A stretch of 64,000 nucleotides of DNA from Plantago major (lineage: Eukaryota > Streptophyta > Magnoliopsida > Lamiales > Plantaginaceae). The notes beneath the pieces were generated by a model. That model saw nothing but the letters and a program-made list of their open reading frames with translations, had not been told where the DNA came from and did not search any database. A program made the position numbers and the translations under genes. Of the stretch, positions 34,462-50,297 are shown piece after piece. Location of the stretch: contig CM048841.1 of the NCBI GenBank assembly GCA_026545765.1, positions 103,389,542 to 103,453,541 on the forward strand, written 5' to 3'. Within the stretch, counting starts at the first letter, position 1. Each line of letters opens with the position of its first letter.

Positions 34462-37400
34462 ATGTTACCGAGATGGACCAGAGTTTTGAGCCATATCAAT
34501 CGGTTTAACAATTTCAACAAGACTACTTCTGCTTTCGATTCATCATCTCTTCATCCCCTTCGAACCTATGCCAAAGTTGCAGCTGATTCTACTCACAAAT
34601 CTAACTCCGAGGTACTTTTATACTGGATCCTTTCCGTCTTTTTGGTAACTAGTGTCTGTAGAGTATCACTATAAGTATAACTAATTGGAGATTTTTCGTT
34701 ATATGTCAGGATTCTTATGATCAATGCTGGTGTTTAATTACTTTTCAATGTTTAGTTTCTTTAACGATTCGAAAAATATACATAATCCGTTTTGCAATTG
34801 AATAATTAAACAATGCATGTTGTTAATCGAAACATCTATGTTATTACCAAACTGCATTTTTTGTGTATGAAAAAACATAAATGTTAACAACATAGACGTT
34901 ATGATCAACAACATAGTAGACGTTTTTATTAACAACATAAGTCCGTCTCTAGGTAAGTTATCTACAGACATGTTCTCTCTTGAGACTTTGTGGTATTTTA
35001 TTGTGCAAGTTTATTAAAATGTGTGAAAATGCTATAACATCAAAGTAGGAATGAGTAGATTTTTTGCGGTTTGACCACAATAACTAGCTAGCTGGTTTGA
35101 TCTGGGAACCTAATCAGGCTAGCTTAAGGTTTTGTTTTTATGTTTAGCAAATAATCAAGGTTATCAGCTAATTTACTAAGCAACTTCACTAACATCAGAT
35201 AGGTTATCAACTAGCTTATCAGTTAGGTTTGATAAACAAAATCTTGTGAAGTAAAGGGTTTGAAGCGCATGATAGTATAGTAGCTGACTTATAATGACAT
35301 GATTTGTATGCTAGTTGAGTATGTTGCTGTATACTTGCATGTATGCCTGTGGATGTTTCTTTGCTTGATTATCAGATTATGAGCTCGAGAGCAGTGAGGC
35401 ATAACTGCACAAGCGTGTAATCAAGAGTATCTTGTTTGGGCTGCTTAACTTTTATCACAAAGTTATTCTCAACTCCAAATCAAAAGATGAGTAAAATTGG
35501 GCAACTAACGGAAAAATCCATGTAAATAGGCTCAGAGTCTTGTGTTGGAGACTACTTGTACACTTGGGTGTCGGGGGAAGGAAAGGGGGGGGGGGGGGGG
35601 GTCTCTAGCTTTGCAGTCAAGCAATGCTTGTATTCTATATTCTGTAAACATTCTTGTTGACTTGCGAAACGTAATGCACTGCATAGGTGAACCTGAACAA
35701 GATGTTCTTTTCGAAGCCATGCTCGTTGGCATTGGCTGCTGATTCTCCATATAGAATTGATACTCCTCAATATGATGGCATCAAGCGATTTCTTATGAAG
35801 TTGATGCTGTTCTACAGCAAACAAAGCCAGTTCATCCGTCGGTCCAATGCTATATACCAACGCGTAACTGATCAAGTTGATGAACCTGCCATTTACGATG
35901 GTCTGTGGTGTTGATTTATCATTCCAGTATTTCTGTTTTTAACTTTTAAATTGGGCAGATGAAATTTTCCCAGTTTCCAGAGACAAGCTGTGAAACAAGT
36001 ACATTCTTTTTATGGATAGAAGAAATTTTTGTCAATATAAGAAATTTCAAGAATGTCTGTCAGTGTATAATCTGGTTAAAATCTCATAGCTTACCTGAAC
36101 TACACTGCAAATTACATATGACTACCATCTATTTTGCTGTCTTAAGTCTAGACATTCTACAAGTTTAACTTGGGCATTCACTCGACCCAATGTGCAGTTT
36201 TTTGCTTGGAGAAGACATTTAAAACAACATTTACCTTACTCATAGTCCATATGTGGCTCTGCATACGCCGTTTAAAGGAAGAAGGAAAAGAAGGCAAAGA
36301 GTTGGGACAATACTTGTATGAGATATTCAATCATGATCTGGAGTTAAGAGTGTCAAGGGAGGGGGTGAGTTCTTTACACCCTTTCTGCAGATTTTGGAGT
36401 TGCTTCTTTGTTTATATCCTTTCCCCTTATTTATCAGTGCAGCGATATATATTCTATATAGGTAAAAGAAAAAGAAAGGTGTTTTCAGTTGCAAATACTA
36501 AAATCTGATTCTGATGTCAGGCAATCTATTGAAATTGTATTTTGGCTTGTGTGCTATTCAATTTTAAGAAACATGAATCTCCCATTATCTACTCAAAACT
36601 GCAGGTAAATTTGCTGCTGATAAAATGGATGAAAGAGTTGGAAAAGATAGTTTTCGGGAACTTTGTTGCATATGATGAAGCCATGGGGAAGGAGGATGAG
36701 TTGCAAAATGTTATTTGGAGGTACAGTTTATAAGAATATGCGGTGAGCATTGGTTGCATCTTTCTTCTTTCCAGCGTTCATTTCAAGTACTAAAGGAGTT
36801 CCTATTATGCTAGACTTGCATCAAATAAAAAGTAACCAATGGAGGATCATCTGGAATTATTCTGCTGCTTAGAATTTTGGTATATAATTATCTAAATAGT
36901 ACTTATGATAATAAGGAATGGTCCAGATGAATTTCTGGATCACATTTTATGTAGTGTACCTTTTTTCTTGTTTCCCCTTACCTGCTTATTACCAAACATT
37001 GGATATGTGTTGCTTAGTTTTGGGAGCCCACATTGCTCAGTAAAAAGTTGATCTATTATGGTATAAATGATGCTCTTACATACATAGCTGATTGCATTTT
37101 GCAGGAATATTTTCTTATCTGATGACTTGTCATCAGAACCTAGTGGAGCTGCCAGTTCATCAAAACCCAGTGGAGATGTCTTACTTCCTCTCCAGGCAAT
37201 CCCTCTAAATTTCTTCTGTTTAGTTCATGTCGATACTGCATATGTGAGATTGGCTGGATATCATTGTTTGTTTTTTATAAAATTTTCATACTCAAATCAC
37301 CATGACCTGAAAATGGTATGCACGGCCAGTTAGATGAATCATCTTAGATTTCAAACTCGTAAAAATCTACCGGACTGTATTAGATGATTGATTATTCTAG

Positions 37401-37897
37401 ATAGTGTTGTCAACCCCGTCGGGATCCCGCTATCCAAGAGCATTTCCAGACTTGCCGGGCATAGATACTCTATCCTGGACTGGGATCCCGGCAGGATAGC
37501 ACCGAGATAGATAGTTGGGGGTAAAGGACCAATTTACACTTCCTTGGCTTTGCTTGTCTGTATGATTCTCTATGAAGATTAAAGATGCACTGACCATTCT
37601 CTGATTTCCTGTAATGCTCCAGGCAATGGCAAGGTATGTTCGCCGGGAAGCCAGTTGTTTGTCATTAACAGGTACGGTGTTAAAATTTTCCATATATTAC
37701 GAATCCATGCAATATGTGAAGCTGTACTTTTAGTATTGTTTCCACAATGATTCTTGCTTCTGAAAATTAAATCCCTGTCAACTTCTATGTGATAATTTAG
37801 TGCTACATTTCATACAGATAAAGAAGCTGTAATGTCAGGCAACTTCATGTTCACACCGTTAATAAACAGCAGTGCTACTAGTATGGGGAAAAAGTAG
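34462..37897 (+). CDS. Ubiquinol-cytochrome c chaperone (CBP3/UQCC1-like)
   Basis: Seven exons (34462-34611, 35687-35900, 36198-36364, 36605-36720, 37105-37195, 37623-37671, 37818-37897) join in phase to 288 residues. The first 40 or so are basic, Ser/Thr-rich and lack acidic residues until later, as for a mitochondrial targeting peptide. The conserved core follows: KMFFSKPCSLALA, GIKRFLMKLMLFYSKQ, FCLEKTFKTTF, HMWLCIRRLKEEGKEG, HDLELRVSREGVN, KWMKELEKIVFGNFVAYD, MARYVRREASCLSLTDKEA. This is the Ubiq_cyt_C_chap family (PF03981), which helps synthesis and assembly of cytochrome b into complex III at the inner mitochondrial membrane. Six introns are GT-AG except intron 5, which needs a GC donor (CAG|GCAATC). 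All exons look intact. Confidence 0.85.
34815..34990. repeat. GAGACGGTCTC-family MITE remnant in intron 1
   Basis: 'gttaacaacatagacgttatg', 'ttaacaacataagtccgtctc' and 'ctctcttgagact' match the right half of the element at 19090-19330. The left end is unclear. It lies in the 1.1-kb first intron of the bc1 chaperone gene. Confidence 0.5.
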
Positions 37898-39340
37898 GAC
37901 AAGGGTTTTTATTTGAAATTTATGATCATCGCGCTACAGTACTCATTATACCATAAGCTTACACTTGCGGGATGCATTGACATCGATGATATGCATGAGG
38001 ACCTCTGGACCTTTTCTGCCAGCAAATAGACCCGTGACCTCTATCACTCATTTCGAGGATCGAACCTGTGACCTCTTAGGTATGGAGTATCTCAGCTTGC
38101 CACTTGGCTACAAATGCTTTGACGCAAATAAATGTTACTACTAGTCACTAGGTGTAGTTGGGCATACTTAATTTTTTTTCTAGTGTTTTGACTTTTGATT
38201 AATATTGTTATTGGCTAAAGTTATATATTCATCTTTAAATTTCGCCCGATCTTGGGCTGATGTTGAAAGTATTCAGTCACTTGAATTTCAGTGATATTTT
38301 GTAGATGTAGAACCGGAATGTAAATTTCGGGAAACTTGTACGCTGCCATACTAATTACCTTGCTGAGATGATAAGATAGTAATAAAAAAAAGTTCGAAAA
38401 AATATACTTTTAGTAATAAAAATATATAATTTGCATATACGGTTGAAATTGTTTATTATTTGATTGGTTTGGATAACTTCATTTTTTAGGTAATGTATCA
38501 AATTTTGTGGGACAGCTAAACATCAAATGTATAAAATTTTACGAGGCAAATGAACTATGAAATTACCAGAATAGCCCTAAAGCTTTAAATAGCTGAATCG
38601 AAAATATGTTTTTCTAAATAAAAGTCAAAAAAGAAAAGGGGAAAAGAATAAAGGATAGCGAACCGCTTGTTAGATCGGAGCTGTTAGTGGTGAGGCTATG
38701 CCCTCCAGCCCCTCCTATAGACGTTCCCATAGCCAAAAGTTGGAAACAATTTAGCCAAATACACTTTCCCGTATAAAATTCAAACTTTCTGCTGTATTCT
38801 CCAGCTCCGCCCATTGAAAGAAGCTAACAGCTCCGCCATGGGCATAGATTATAAGCTAATGTGGAAGTAACATTTATTTTTTATTATGTAGGATAGTTTT
38901 CATTATTGGTAATGTATAAATTTCTATGGTAAACCTTAAAATGGTAAATATATCAAGTTTTGTGGTACGAGAGAGCAGAAAACAATTTATCATGCTTGAG
39001 GACTTGGTTTTCTAGACAGACAACACAGTGATATATTCACAGCAATACCTCCTCTAAGGCTCTAACCTAATCCATTCAGAACAAGCCCATGAAGCAGGGG
39101 AGACCGCACCACAAAGACGGCCAAATTCCTAATAACAAGTGGCTCATGGAGAAAGGTAGTAGATGAAGTCACGGAAGTAAATCAGTAACACATTGTCGTT
39201 GAACTAATCTGTATAGGTTTGGTAGCTTACTGGAAGGCAAAATAGATGCAAGTTGAAGCTATGGGACAAATTCAATCTACCATATATTCACAGTATGACC
39301 TAGCATTCTCTTGTCAAAAAGATCAAGTCAGCATCACATT
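37898..39340. other. Intergenic region between converging genes
   Basis: The plus-strand chaperone and the minus-strand deacetylase end toward each other here. 'gaggatcgaacctgtgacctc' near 38057 is the type of phrase found in plant transposon tails. No coding frame was recognised. Confidence 0.5.
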
Positions 39341-43697
<4,357 letters not shown>

Positions 43698-44658
43698 TTT
43701 CACTGTGAAAAAGCAAACCCTAGCTGGTTTAGGACTTTTTCAACCGAGAATTTGTGTTTTTGCTTGTACAGTGACAATGGAGAAAGAGATTAAGCTGCTC
43801 TCTTTCTCTCTCTATAAACTCGAGCTCTCTCGACAAATTTTCCAGCAAAATGATGATCCTGAAAAGAAACTGAAAGGTTTTGCATTTTAGTACTGCTACT
43901 TAAACCTTGTGGGAAAATTGCAATAAGGCTCCTCAAAACGAGCACTTTACTCGAGCTCGGGAACACATAATTGAACGGGTCGAGTTCGAACCATACCTGA
44001 GTAGAGATCAAGCTGGATCATGTATAGACTTGCATAATGACTCAACAACATCTAAATAAGATGTTGATGTTAATGGTTAAACTAGTGGATCTATGGATGT
44101 TGGAGCTGCTTCTTATATAATTTTACACTTTCACCTGAGGAGTTGGCCGGAGTGAAATAGATAACATGGGTTCCGACAGTTTCATCTGTGCTAAAGCATA
44201 TTGTAATGTCTCATGGTACGTTAAATGTTATTACCATGTACAACATTTTATGTTGCACTATACAACACTTACCATCACGAGAACACTACAACATGTTGTC
44301 TTGAAACCAATTCCCTTCCCGGTGTCACATTATTTTGCTAGCTATTATGTTAATGATTCTTAAATTGTATTTCTCATGTATAAGTTCCTGCCTCGACTTA
44401 CCTAATGCAACCATTATAAGTAGGTTTCAGACATAATTTTTGAACAAGTGCATGATAATCATTTGACTAAGAAGATCCAAACTCAAAATAATACTTTCTG
44501 GACATTGTATATGATTTGAACAAGTGCCTGGTATACATATAGGGGCATTGGATGCAAAAACTGGTGAATGTTGTAGGAAATGCTTGATTAGAGTTGGACT
44601 AGGTCGTCAATAGAAATTGCATACCCTGTGCTCCTACGAAGCATCATCTACCTCGGTC
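43698..44658. other. HDA9 upstream region and intergenic sequence
   Basis: The first 100-150 bp form the HDA9 leader (minus-strand 'agctagggtttgctttttc', a telo-box-like AGGGTTT near 43725). No gene was recognised beyond it. Confidence 0.5.
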
Positions 44659-44661
44659 TAA

Positions 44662-45157
44662 GACTACCCGCATTGGGTGGCGAACAAGTGACGCGTTAAA
44701 TCTACTCGCGGATCCCGTCATGCCGATCAACAGCGTCATGGAATTGGCCACGAAATTCCAAATTTTTTTTTTTAAATTTTTTTTAAAAACATATTTAACA
44801 TATTATAAGAGTGTTTAGAAGTTGAAATTAATAAAATTGCATTTTTAGAAATTGTTTTACAATTTTAAGTTTAATTAAGAGAGAAAAATGAGTTTGAGAT
44901 GGAATGATCCAAACATAGTCAAGAGTGGTCTCTATTTGTAGATCTCGAAAATACAAAGCCGTTGGTGATTTTTATTTATTTTTTGCATTTTTATTTTGAA
45001 AGTTATAACCGTTTGAAATTTAAACGGAAATTTCAAAAAAAAAAAAAGACACGGACACATTGCAGCAGCCAATAGGCTGCTGCCAATTGCAACTCACCCG
45101 TCACTATGTGACGGGTGAGTCTGCTGACGCACCTGACGAGCTGCAATGCAGCTCGTC
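44662..45157. mobile_element. Non-autonomous PIF/Harbinger-like element with hairpins, 496 bp
   Basis: The ends GACTACCCGCATTG and (complement) GACGAGCTGCATTG match imperfectly, and TAA flanks both (44659-44661 and 45158-45160). Three perfect hairpins stand at the right: arms of 9 bp (45062-45083), 13 bp (45092-45120) and 11 bp (45135-45157), the last forming the terminus itself. The interior is very AT-rich and non-coding. The flanks also read GGTC before and GACC after the TAA, so the true terminal repeat may be longer (starting GGTCTAAGAC) with another target site. Its termini differ from those of the Harbinger element downstream. Confidence 0.6.
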
Positions 45158-45160
45158 TAA

Positions 45161-45623
45161 GACCGGAGCATGGTACATTAAAATGCACGCAGCCGTCACT
45201 AGGTTTATACATTTCTAAGAAACCTAGCTAGTCTACGCAAGCATTTTCTGATGGTGCACATCTTTTCCTGGTGTCAGGTTCGAGTTTGTCCAGATCATGA
45301 GCAAAATTTAGGTAAGTTCTGATTCATGGTACAGAGGAAATGGTACAGAGGAAATGATAGATTGAGAAATTAAGGACACAAAAAGAAGTTTACTTCCAAT
45401 ATAAAAAAATAGCAAGTTGCTAAATTTAGTTCATGCGTGGTGCTTAGACAACATCATGTGACAAAATAGACTATGCCGTGTTCTCATTTCATATCTTGTG
45501 AGTTTACAAAACAAAGAAATGAGTTTCAAGAAGGTATTTATTAACAGAACTCTTGTTTGAACAAGAGAAGCAAGTCCAGAAAAAAAAAAAAAAAAAAAAA
45601 AAAAAACTAGAGCTTTTAGCCAC
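45161..45623. other. Intergenic sequence with poly(A) run
   Basis: No gene. A poly(A) tract of about 27 bases lies at 45580-45606. 'ggtacagaggaaatg' is repeated directly at 45330-45357. Confidence 0.5.
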
Positions 45624-46081
45624 TTAGACCAATAATATCCATAACCACCCAACCTCCCAAACTTTCAAATAAACAATTAATTTTTATCTCATTCATATAC
45701 CCAACCTTCCAATCAACCCAACCACAACAACAAAATGTAGTTTATCCATGACCCCCACCAATACAACCAATTCAATAACTATAATTATTCTTTTCATTAT
45801 TATCATAAAATAATTATAATAGATCTAATTAAATATAATAATCATATATAATATTAAAAAACTTTAACTTAAATTGAAAAATTAAAATACAAGGTGATGT
45901 AGCAATTTAAGACTACAATACTAAATTACATGAAAAAAGATTACAACGCTTCAAATGTAATTTCAAAATAAACAACGCTGCTGAAGGATTAAAAATTGAA
46001 AAATTACACATTTAGTCCTCATCATTAAAATGCTCCCATATGTGCTCAATTAAGTCGTTCATAAGTTCCCTGTGACCATTT

Positions 46082-47398
46082 CTATTGCGGTTGCCTCACG
46101 TTAGTCATATATCGGGCTAGACTTGCAACTCGTTCAGTGGAGTAGTTGAAAATAGGATCAACAACGTCTTCTTCATCATCATCTTCATTCACATGTCGTC
46201 CGGGACGATCTTTCATGAATTCGGTGGGATCGGTATAGTTTAGGTAAGTGTCTCTTTCATCTTCAACTATCATATTATGGAGGATGATGCAAGCAATCAT
46301 AATTTTTTTCATGGCATGTCGATCCCATAGAAGGCATGGTTGTTTAATAAAAGAGAAACGAGCTTGTAGAATACCAAAAGCCCGCTCAACATCTTTCCTA
46401 ACAGCCTCCTGATGTTGATCAAATAACTTGTGCTTGCGAATAATAGGAGCCTTAATAGATTTCACAAATCTAGCCCATTCTGGATAAATTCCATCAGTGA
46501 GGTAATATCCCATATTCCTTTCATGACCATTAACAGTGTAATTGACTTTCGGCGCCCGGCCTGATAAAATATCATTGAAAACAGGAGATTTGTGTAGCAC
46601 ATTAATATCATTGTTCGTAGATGGGGTTCCAAAAAATGCATGCCAGATCCAACAATCTTCTGACGCAACAACTTCCAAAATGATTGTTGGCTTCCCACTT
46701 CTTCCTTGATATTGCCCTGCCCAAGCAGTATGACAATTCTTCCATTCCCAGTGCATGCAATCAATACTGCCCATCATTCCTGAAAATCCGCATCGTTCAC
46801 CAATATGTAGACGCCGCGCCATGTCTTCTTCTGTTGGACTCCTGAGGTATTCATTCCCAAAGTTGGCAATTACACCTTCTACAAACTTCATAACTGATTT
46901 TCTTATCACCTGCTCGCTCATTCGCAGGCACTCATCATGCACGTCTGGTGGTGTTCCATAGGCTAAAACTCTTATAGCAGCAGTGCATTTTTGAATCAAA
47001 GACATACCTAGTCGACCAGTGGCATCTCGCTTTTGTTGAAAATATTCGTCTGAACTGAGCTTTTCCATTATACGTTCAAACACGTGCTTTCTCATTCGAA
47101 ACCTCCGGCGGAAAGTGTCTTCTGGGTAGATTGGTTCCGGAAAAACTGAGAAATACATTTTGAACAAGTTTTGATGGCCTTCCTCACGAATTCGTTCAAT
47201 ATGGCGCCTCCTAGCTCTAATATTGTGGTCTGTAGGCTGTAACAACATAGTAGGAATTTGAATGACCACATCCTCGATAATGCGGTTAAGTGTTTGGTTT
47301 TGTTGTGCAACACGTTCTTCCCACTCATCTATTTCGATGAAACTAGAAGAATCATCACCCGAATTAGAACCATGGAATATGTGCTCATTCGATGACAT
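46082..47398 (-). CDS. PIF/Harbinger transposase (HARBI1-like, DDE)
   Basis: 438 residues from the ATG at 47398 (MSSNEHIFHG); a longer frame upstream has only non-ATG starts. A Glu-rich N-terminus and basic helices (RARRRHIERIREE) lead into the Plant_tran/DDE_Tnp_4 region. The catalytic residues are present: D213 in GSIDCMHW, D264 in TNNDINVL and E338 in DVERAFG, with YYLTDGIYP between. The enzyme cuts and rejoins the TTA-flanked ends and in plants needs the Myb-like partner encoded upstream (47875-48885, same strand, 476 bp away). Length and motif spacing are normal for intact transposases. Its neighbours show no decay, which supports a functional copy. No introns are needed. Confidence 0.92.
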   Translation of the reverse strand: MSSNEHIFHGSNSGDDSSSFIEIDEWEERVAQQNQTLNRIIEDVVIQIPTMLLQPTDHNIRARRRHIERIREEGHQNLFKMYFSVFPEPIYPEDTFRRRFRMRKHVFERIMEKLSSDEYFQQKRDATGRLGMSLIQKCTAAIRVLAYGTPPDVHDECLRMSEQVIRKSVMKFVEGVIANFGNEYLRSPTEEDMARRLHIGERCGFSGMMGSIDCMHWEWKNCHTAWAGQYQGRSGKPTIILEVVASEDCWIWHAFFGTPSTNNDINVLHKSPVFNDILSGRAPKVNYTVNGHERNMGYYLTDGIYPEWARFVKSIKAPIIRKHKLFDQHQEAVRKDVERAFGILQARFSFIKQPCLLWDRHAMKKIMIACIILHNMIVEDERDTYLNYTDPTEFMKDRPGRHVNEDDDEEDVVDPIFNYSTERVASLARYMTNVRQPQ

Positions 47399-47874
47399 TA
47401 TTTTTAGTTGAAAATACACTACTTGTGAGGAAATGGAAGGGGTGAGGTAGACTTGAGTGTGAGTATGGTAATGATCTCAGCCATATGTAAAGAGAGTTAG
47501 AAATGGACCTGAGCCATTCCTAGCCACGTAAATCATATCTCCAACTATATCATCATGTGATACACTACTTGCAATAAAGTTGAATGGACTATGAAATGGC
47601 AAAAGTAAAAGTTGATTGGACTATAGTAGAAGAATCATGTGAGATATCTTGAAAAAAATGAAAGTAGGATAGACTATAGACTGACAAAAGTTCATGGATC
47701 CAAAGTAGAATAATATACTAGGCTATAGACAAAATATAATGTTTAGATTTGCAAATCTAAACACAATATATTTTATTGCAAACATAAGCATACATGATAG
47801 AACTAATCAAACACAACTGAAATAACACGAAAACATAGTAATACATAACGACAACATAACATAATGAATTAAAA

Positions 47875-48885
47875 TTACAGGTAGGTAAAGTACTCTCCCA
47901 ACAGGCGATTCTTGAGGTCTTCTTCTTGTGAAGATAGATTTGGTTTTGCCAACGACACACTCAACATATTTGCATTTAGCTTCTTTTTCTCCAATTCAAT
48001 CCTTTCATTCCCAAACTTGTTCATAGACTCAAGTTCTTTCTCACGCGTGATCCTCATCGCACGAAGTTCATTAGTAAATTCATCTGGAATTGTAGCAGGG
48101 CCTGATGATGATGATGCTTTTGCTTTTCCCTTTCGCTTAGCTTTGGCCGCATCTCTACCGGTAGGACGATTTATTGTTGAAGCACCACTCACCGGTGTTT
48201 CTGGAGCAGATTCAGTTGGACCTTCATCATCGGTTCTTGATCTTTTTGAACTGCCATGACCTTCTTCCTCTGAATCTGGTGCATTTGGATGAGGCCTCCT
48301 ATGGTCACCACCCAAATTTAACTCCCATTTGGGTACATGGCGCATAACTTGTTCAAACACAAGAGTATGCGGAAATCCACTCTTTCCATAAATCTTATGA
48401 GCTGCATTTTCAACATCTGTTATACTCATTCCACTCGTTTTCTGGTGATAGGCTTCTTTGTATGCACCAATCCACTTCGAAACATTTTTGTTGAGCCGCG
48501 ACCAACGACCTCTCATTGACTCCACAGTTCGCTTTGATAGTGTACCGGGATTTTCTTCCCGGGATTTCTCATACAACTTGAGAACTTTGTTCCATAAAGT
48601 ATCACCTTTTTTATTAGTGCCGGTAATTGCATCTCCACCCACGTAAACCCAAGCTGACATTAGGGCTACATCTTCAAGGGGCTCCCAATTCACGGATACA
48701 TTGGTTGAGTTCGTTTCGACTTCGGGCTCAATGTTATTTTGAGTAAGATTAGGAGGGTTATTCTGAGTAAGATTCGGAGAAAATTGGGTACCCATATTTG
48801 TTTCATAACTAGGAAATGCTTGAGAGTTTTGCGTATTTTCATAAGTAGAATAATAGTGTGGGTAAAATGGATCATTTGGATCCAT
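47875..48885 (-). CDS. Harbinger ORF1: Myb/SANT-like protein with NAM-associated tail
   Basis: 336 residues from the ATG at 48885 (MDPNDPFYPHYYS). After an Asn/Gln-rich start, a trihelix-type Myb/SANT domain spans about 68-160 (WEPLEDVALMSAW, LWNKVLKLYEKSRE, RGRWSRLNKNVSKW). A variable Ser/Pro region with basic KAKRKGKAKA follows, then a Glu/Lys-rich C-terminus (AMRITREKELES) like the NAM-associated domain (PF14303). Such proteins bind the transposase and the element ends and bring the complex into the nucleus. Relatives are often mislabelled as glutathione S-transferase T3-like in plant databases because of one early misannotation. It is intact and on the same strand as the transposase, so the two may be separately promoted. 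Confidence 0.88.
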   Translation of the reverse strand: MDPNDPFYPHYYSTYENTQNSQAFPSYETNMGTQFSPNLTQNNPPNLTQNNIEPEVETNSTNVSVNWEPLEDVALMSAWVYVGGDAITGTNKKGDTLWNKVLKLYEKSREENPGTLSKRTVESMRGRWSRLNKNVSKWIGAYKEAYHQKTSGMSITDVENAAHKIYGKSGFPHTLVFEQVMRHVPKWELNLGGDHRRPHPNAPDSEEEGHGSSKRSRTDDEGPTESAPETPVSGASTINRPTGRDAAKAKRKGKAKASSSSGPATIPDEFTNELRAMRITREKELESMNKFGNERIELEKKKLNANMLSVSLAKPNLSSQEEDLKNRLLGEYFTYL

Positions 48886-49087
48886 AAGAGAGAACTGAAA
48901 ATGATTTGTGTTTGAGATATGAAGTAGTTGATAGAAGGGGATTTTTCAGATGTGTGAAAATTGTAGTAATATTGGTGTCTATTTAAAGATAATTTTTTTT
49001 ATGAATTTTGATATATTTTTTATTTTTTTTCGAACGGATAATAAAAAATTATTTAAAAAAATAAATAAATCTAAAAAAAAAGGTCCA

Positions 49088-49229
49088 ATAGGGAGGGGAC
49101 ACTCCCTATCCATTTTGAACAAGCAACCAGCTGGTTGCTGGTTGCTTGATGGGCGCCCAGGTCTGGGCGCCCATCATACATTTATTTTTATTTTTTTTAA
49201 TTTTTGTGGTGGGTCCCACCCACCACAAA
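49088..49229. repeat. Four perfect hairpins near the Harbinger right end
   Basis: Within 142 bp lie stems of 8 bp (49088-49109), 12 bp (49120-49148), 13 bp (49148-49175, built on TGGGCGCCCA) and 12 bp (49203-49229, TGTGGTGGGT and its complement) with loops of 2-6 bases. All stems are perfect. They stand between ORF1 and the terminal repeat. The other end (45627-46080) has no such cluster. Possible roles are protein-binding sites or transcript structure; neither can be shown here. Confidence 0.9.
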
Positions 49230-49260
49230 CACACAACCATGATCGATATTCTTGGTCTTA

Positions 49261-50297
49261 TAAATAGGCACCAAACAGGCTGCAATACAATAATTAGCTC
49301 TGAAGTTACCAATCATACACCCTTAGAAGAGAGAAAATACAACTATTATCTTATCTATGTACTGTACCACTAGTATACCCACATGCCACATGTATCCCCA
49401 GAACAGTGTCTATTTAAATCATCTTAAGAAATGACTGAAGAATGACTTGACCACCCATTAGCCCCCTATCCCCGAAGTAACATTCCATCTTTTTCTAGGT
49501 TATTCTAATCGTTGGAGCGGACTAGTTAAGGATATTGTTACCACCAATATCAAATCTCCTACTGCTACAACAATGGTGAAAGGCAGCGTCCCTCATGTTT
49601 CACTGATACCACTTAAGTTCCCGAAGAGAACATAATGAGACACGGGCACACAGGCACAATACTCATAAGTCGTAACCCATATGATGTCAGTACATTCTTT
49701 GATGAAGATCTTCACAACTTGCATTGTGGCAGAAAGTCTGTACCAAGCAGGAACTCAAGAAAAAAGAACCACATGTACCATCACCAGAGAGATAAAAATC
49801 CAAAATTTACCTTTCCCTACGCTCCAAAATTTGCATTTTTGAGCGCCATCAACAACTCATTAGACAGTAGCTTAGCTTAATTATTCTCTATCGACTTAGT
49901 GATACTAAGAAAGTAATCGAATACTTAATCACGTAATGAAGCATCACCAGGCTCGGTGAAGAATGTAATATGAAGAATTCCATTGATTATAGCAATTAAT
50001 AGTGTTGAACACACATCCGCCACATGCAATGCACCTCAAGTTACCAGCTTTTCATCGGTCCATGCACTTCATTCTCTTCAGTCTTCATTGGTGTTTCATC
50101 ATGTTTTTTAAGAACATGACAAAAGCTCTTTGAGTCAGTTGTATAAGTTCCCTAGACTTTTCAGATGGTTCAGGGTCAGGCCTAGGAAAATGATCCACCA
50201 AGTGGTTTGCATCCCGATCAAAAAATAGCTTCCATCCAAATCATCCCGACTACTAGCCATAGTCTTGTAATTTGGATTTTTAACCCAAGGATTCCCT
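49261..50297. other. Intergenic sequence
   Basis: No gene or known repeat was recognised. Weak minus-strand similarity in style to the pseudogene to the right cannot be established. Confidence 0.5.

Larger units (their letters stand above)
45627..49257 (-). mobile_element. Complete PIF/Harbinger DNA transposon, 3.6 kb
   Basis: Left end GACCAATAATATCCAT and the complement of the right end, GACCAAGAATATCGAT, are 14/16 identical. TTA lies immediately outside both ends (45624-45626 and 49258-49260), the duplication made by PIF/Harbinger. It carries two uninterrupted minus-strand genes, a DDE transposase and a Myb/SANT-like protein, the pair needed for autonomous movement. A cluster of hairpins fills the region before the right end. 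Nothing looks broken, so it may be active or only recently silent. Confidence 0.88.

Noticed and set aside
37400-37520. Inverted words 'gggatcccg' in a chaperone intron
   Set aside because: 'cgggatcccg' is self-complementary and occurs twice, with 'gctatcc' and 'ggatagc' nearby, but the ends and a target duplication could not be fixed, so no element is called.
47092-47328. Second minus-strand frame overlapping the Harbinger transposase
   Set aside because: Shadow of the transposase in another frame; the transposase frame has the DDE residues.
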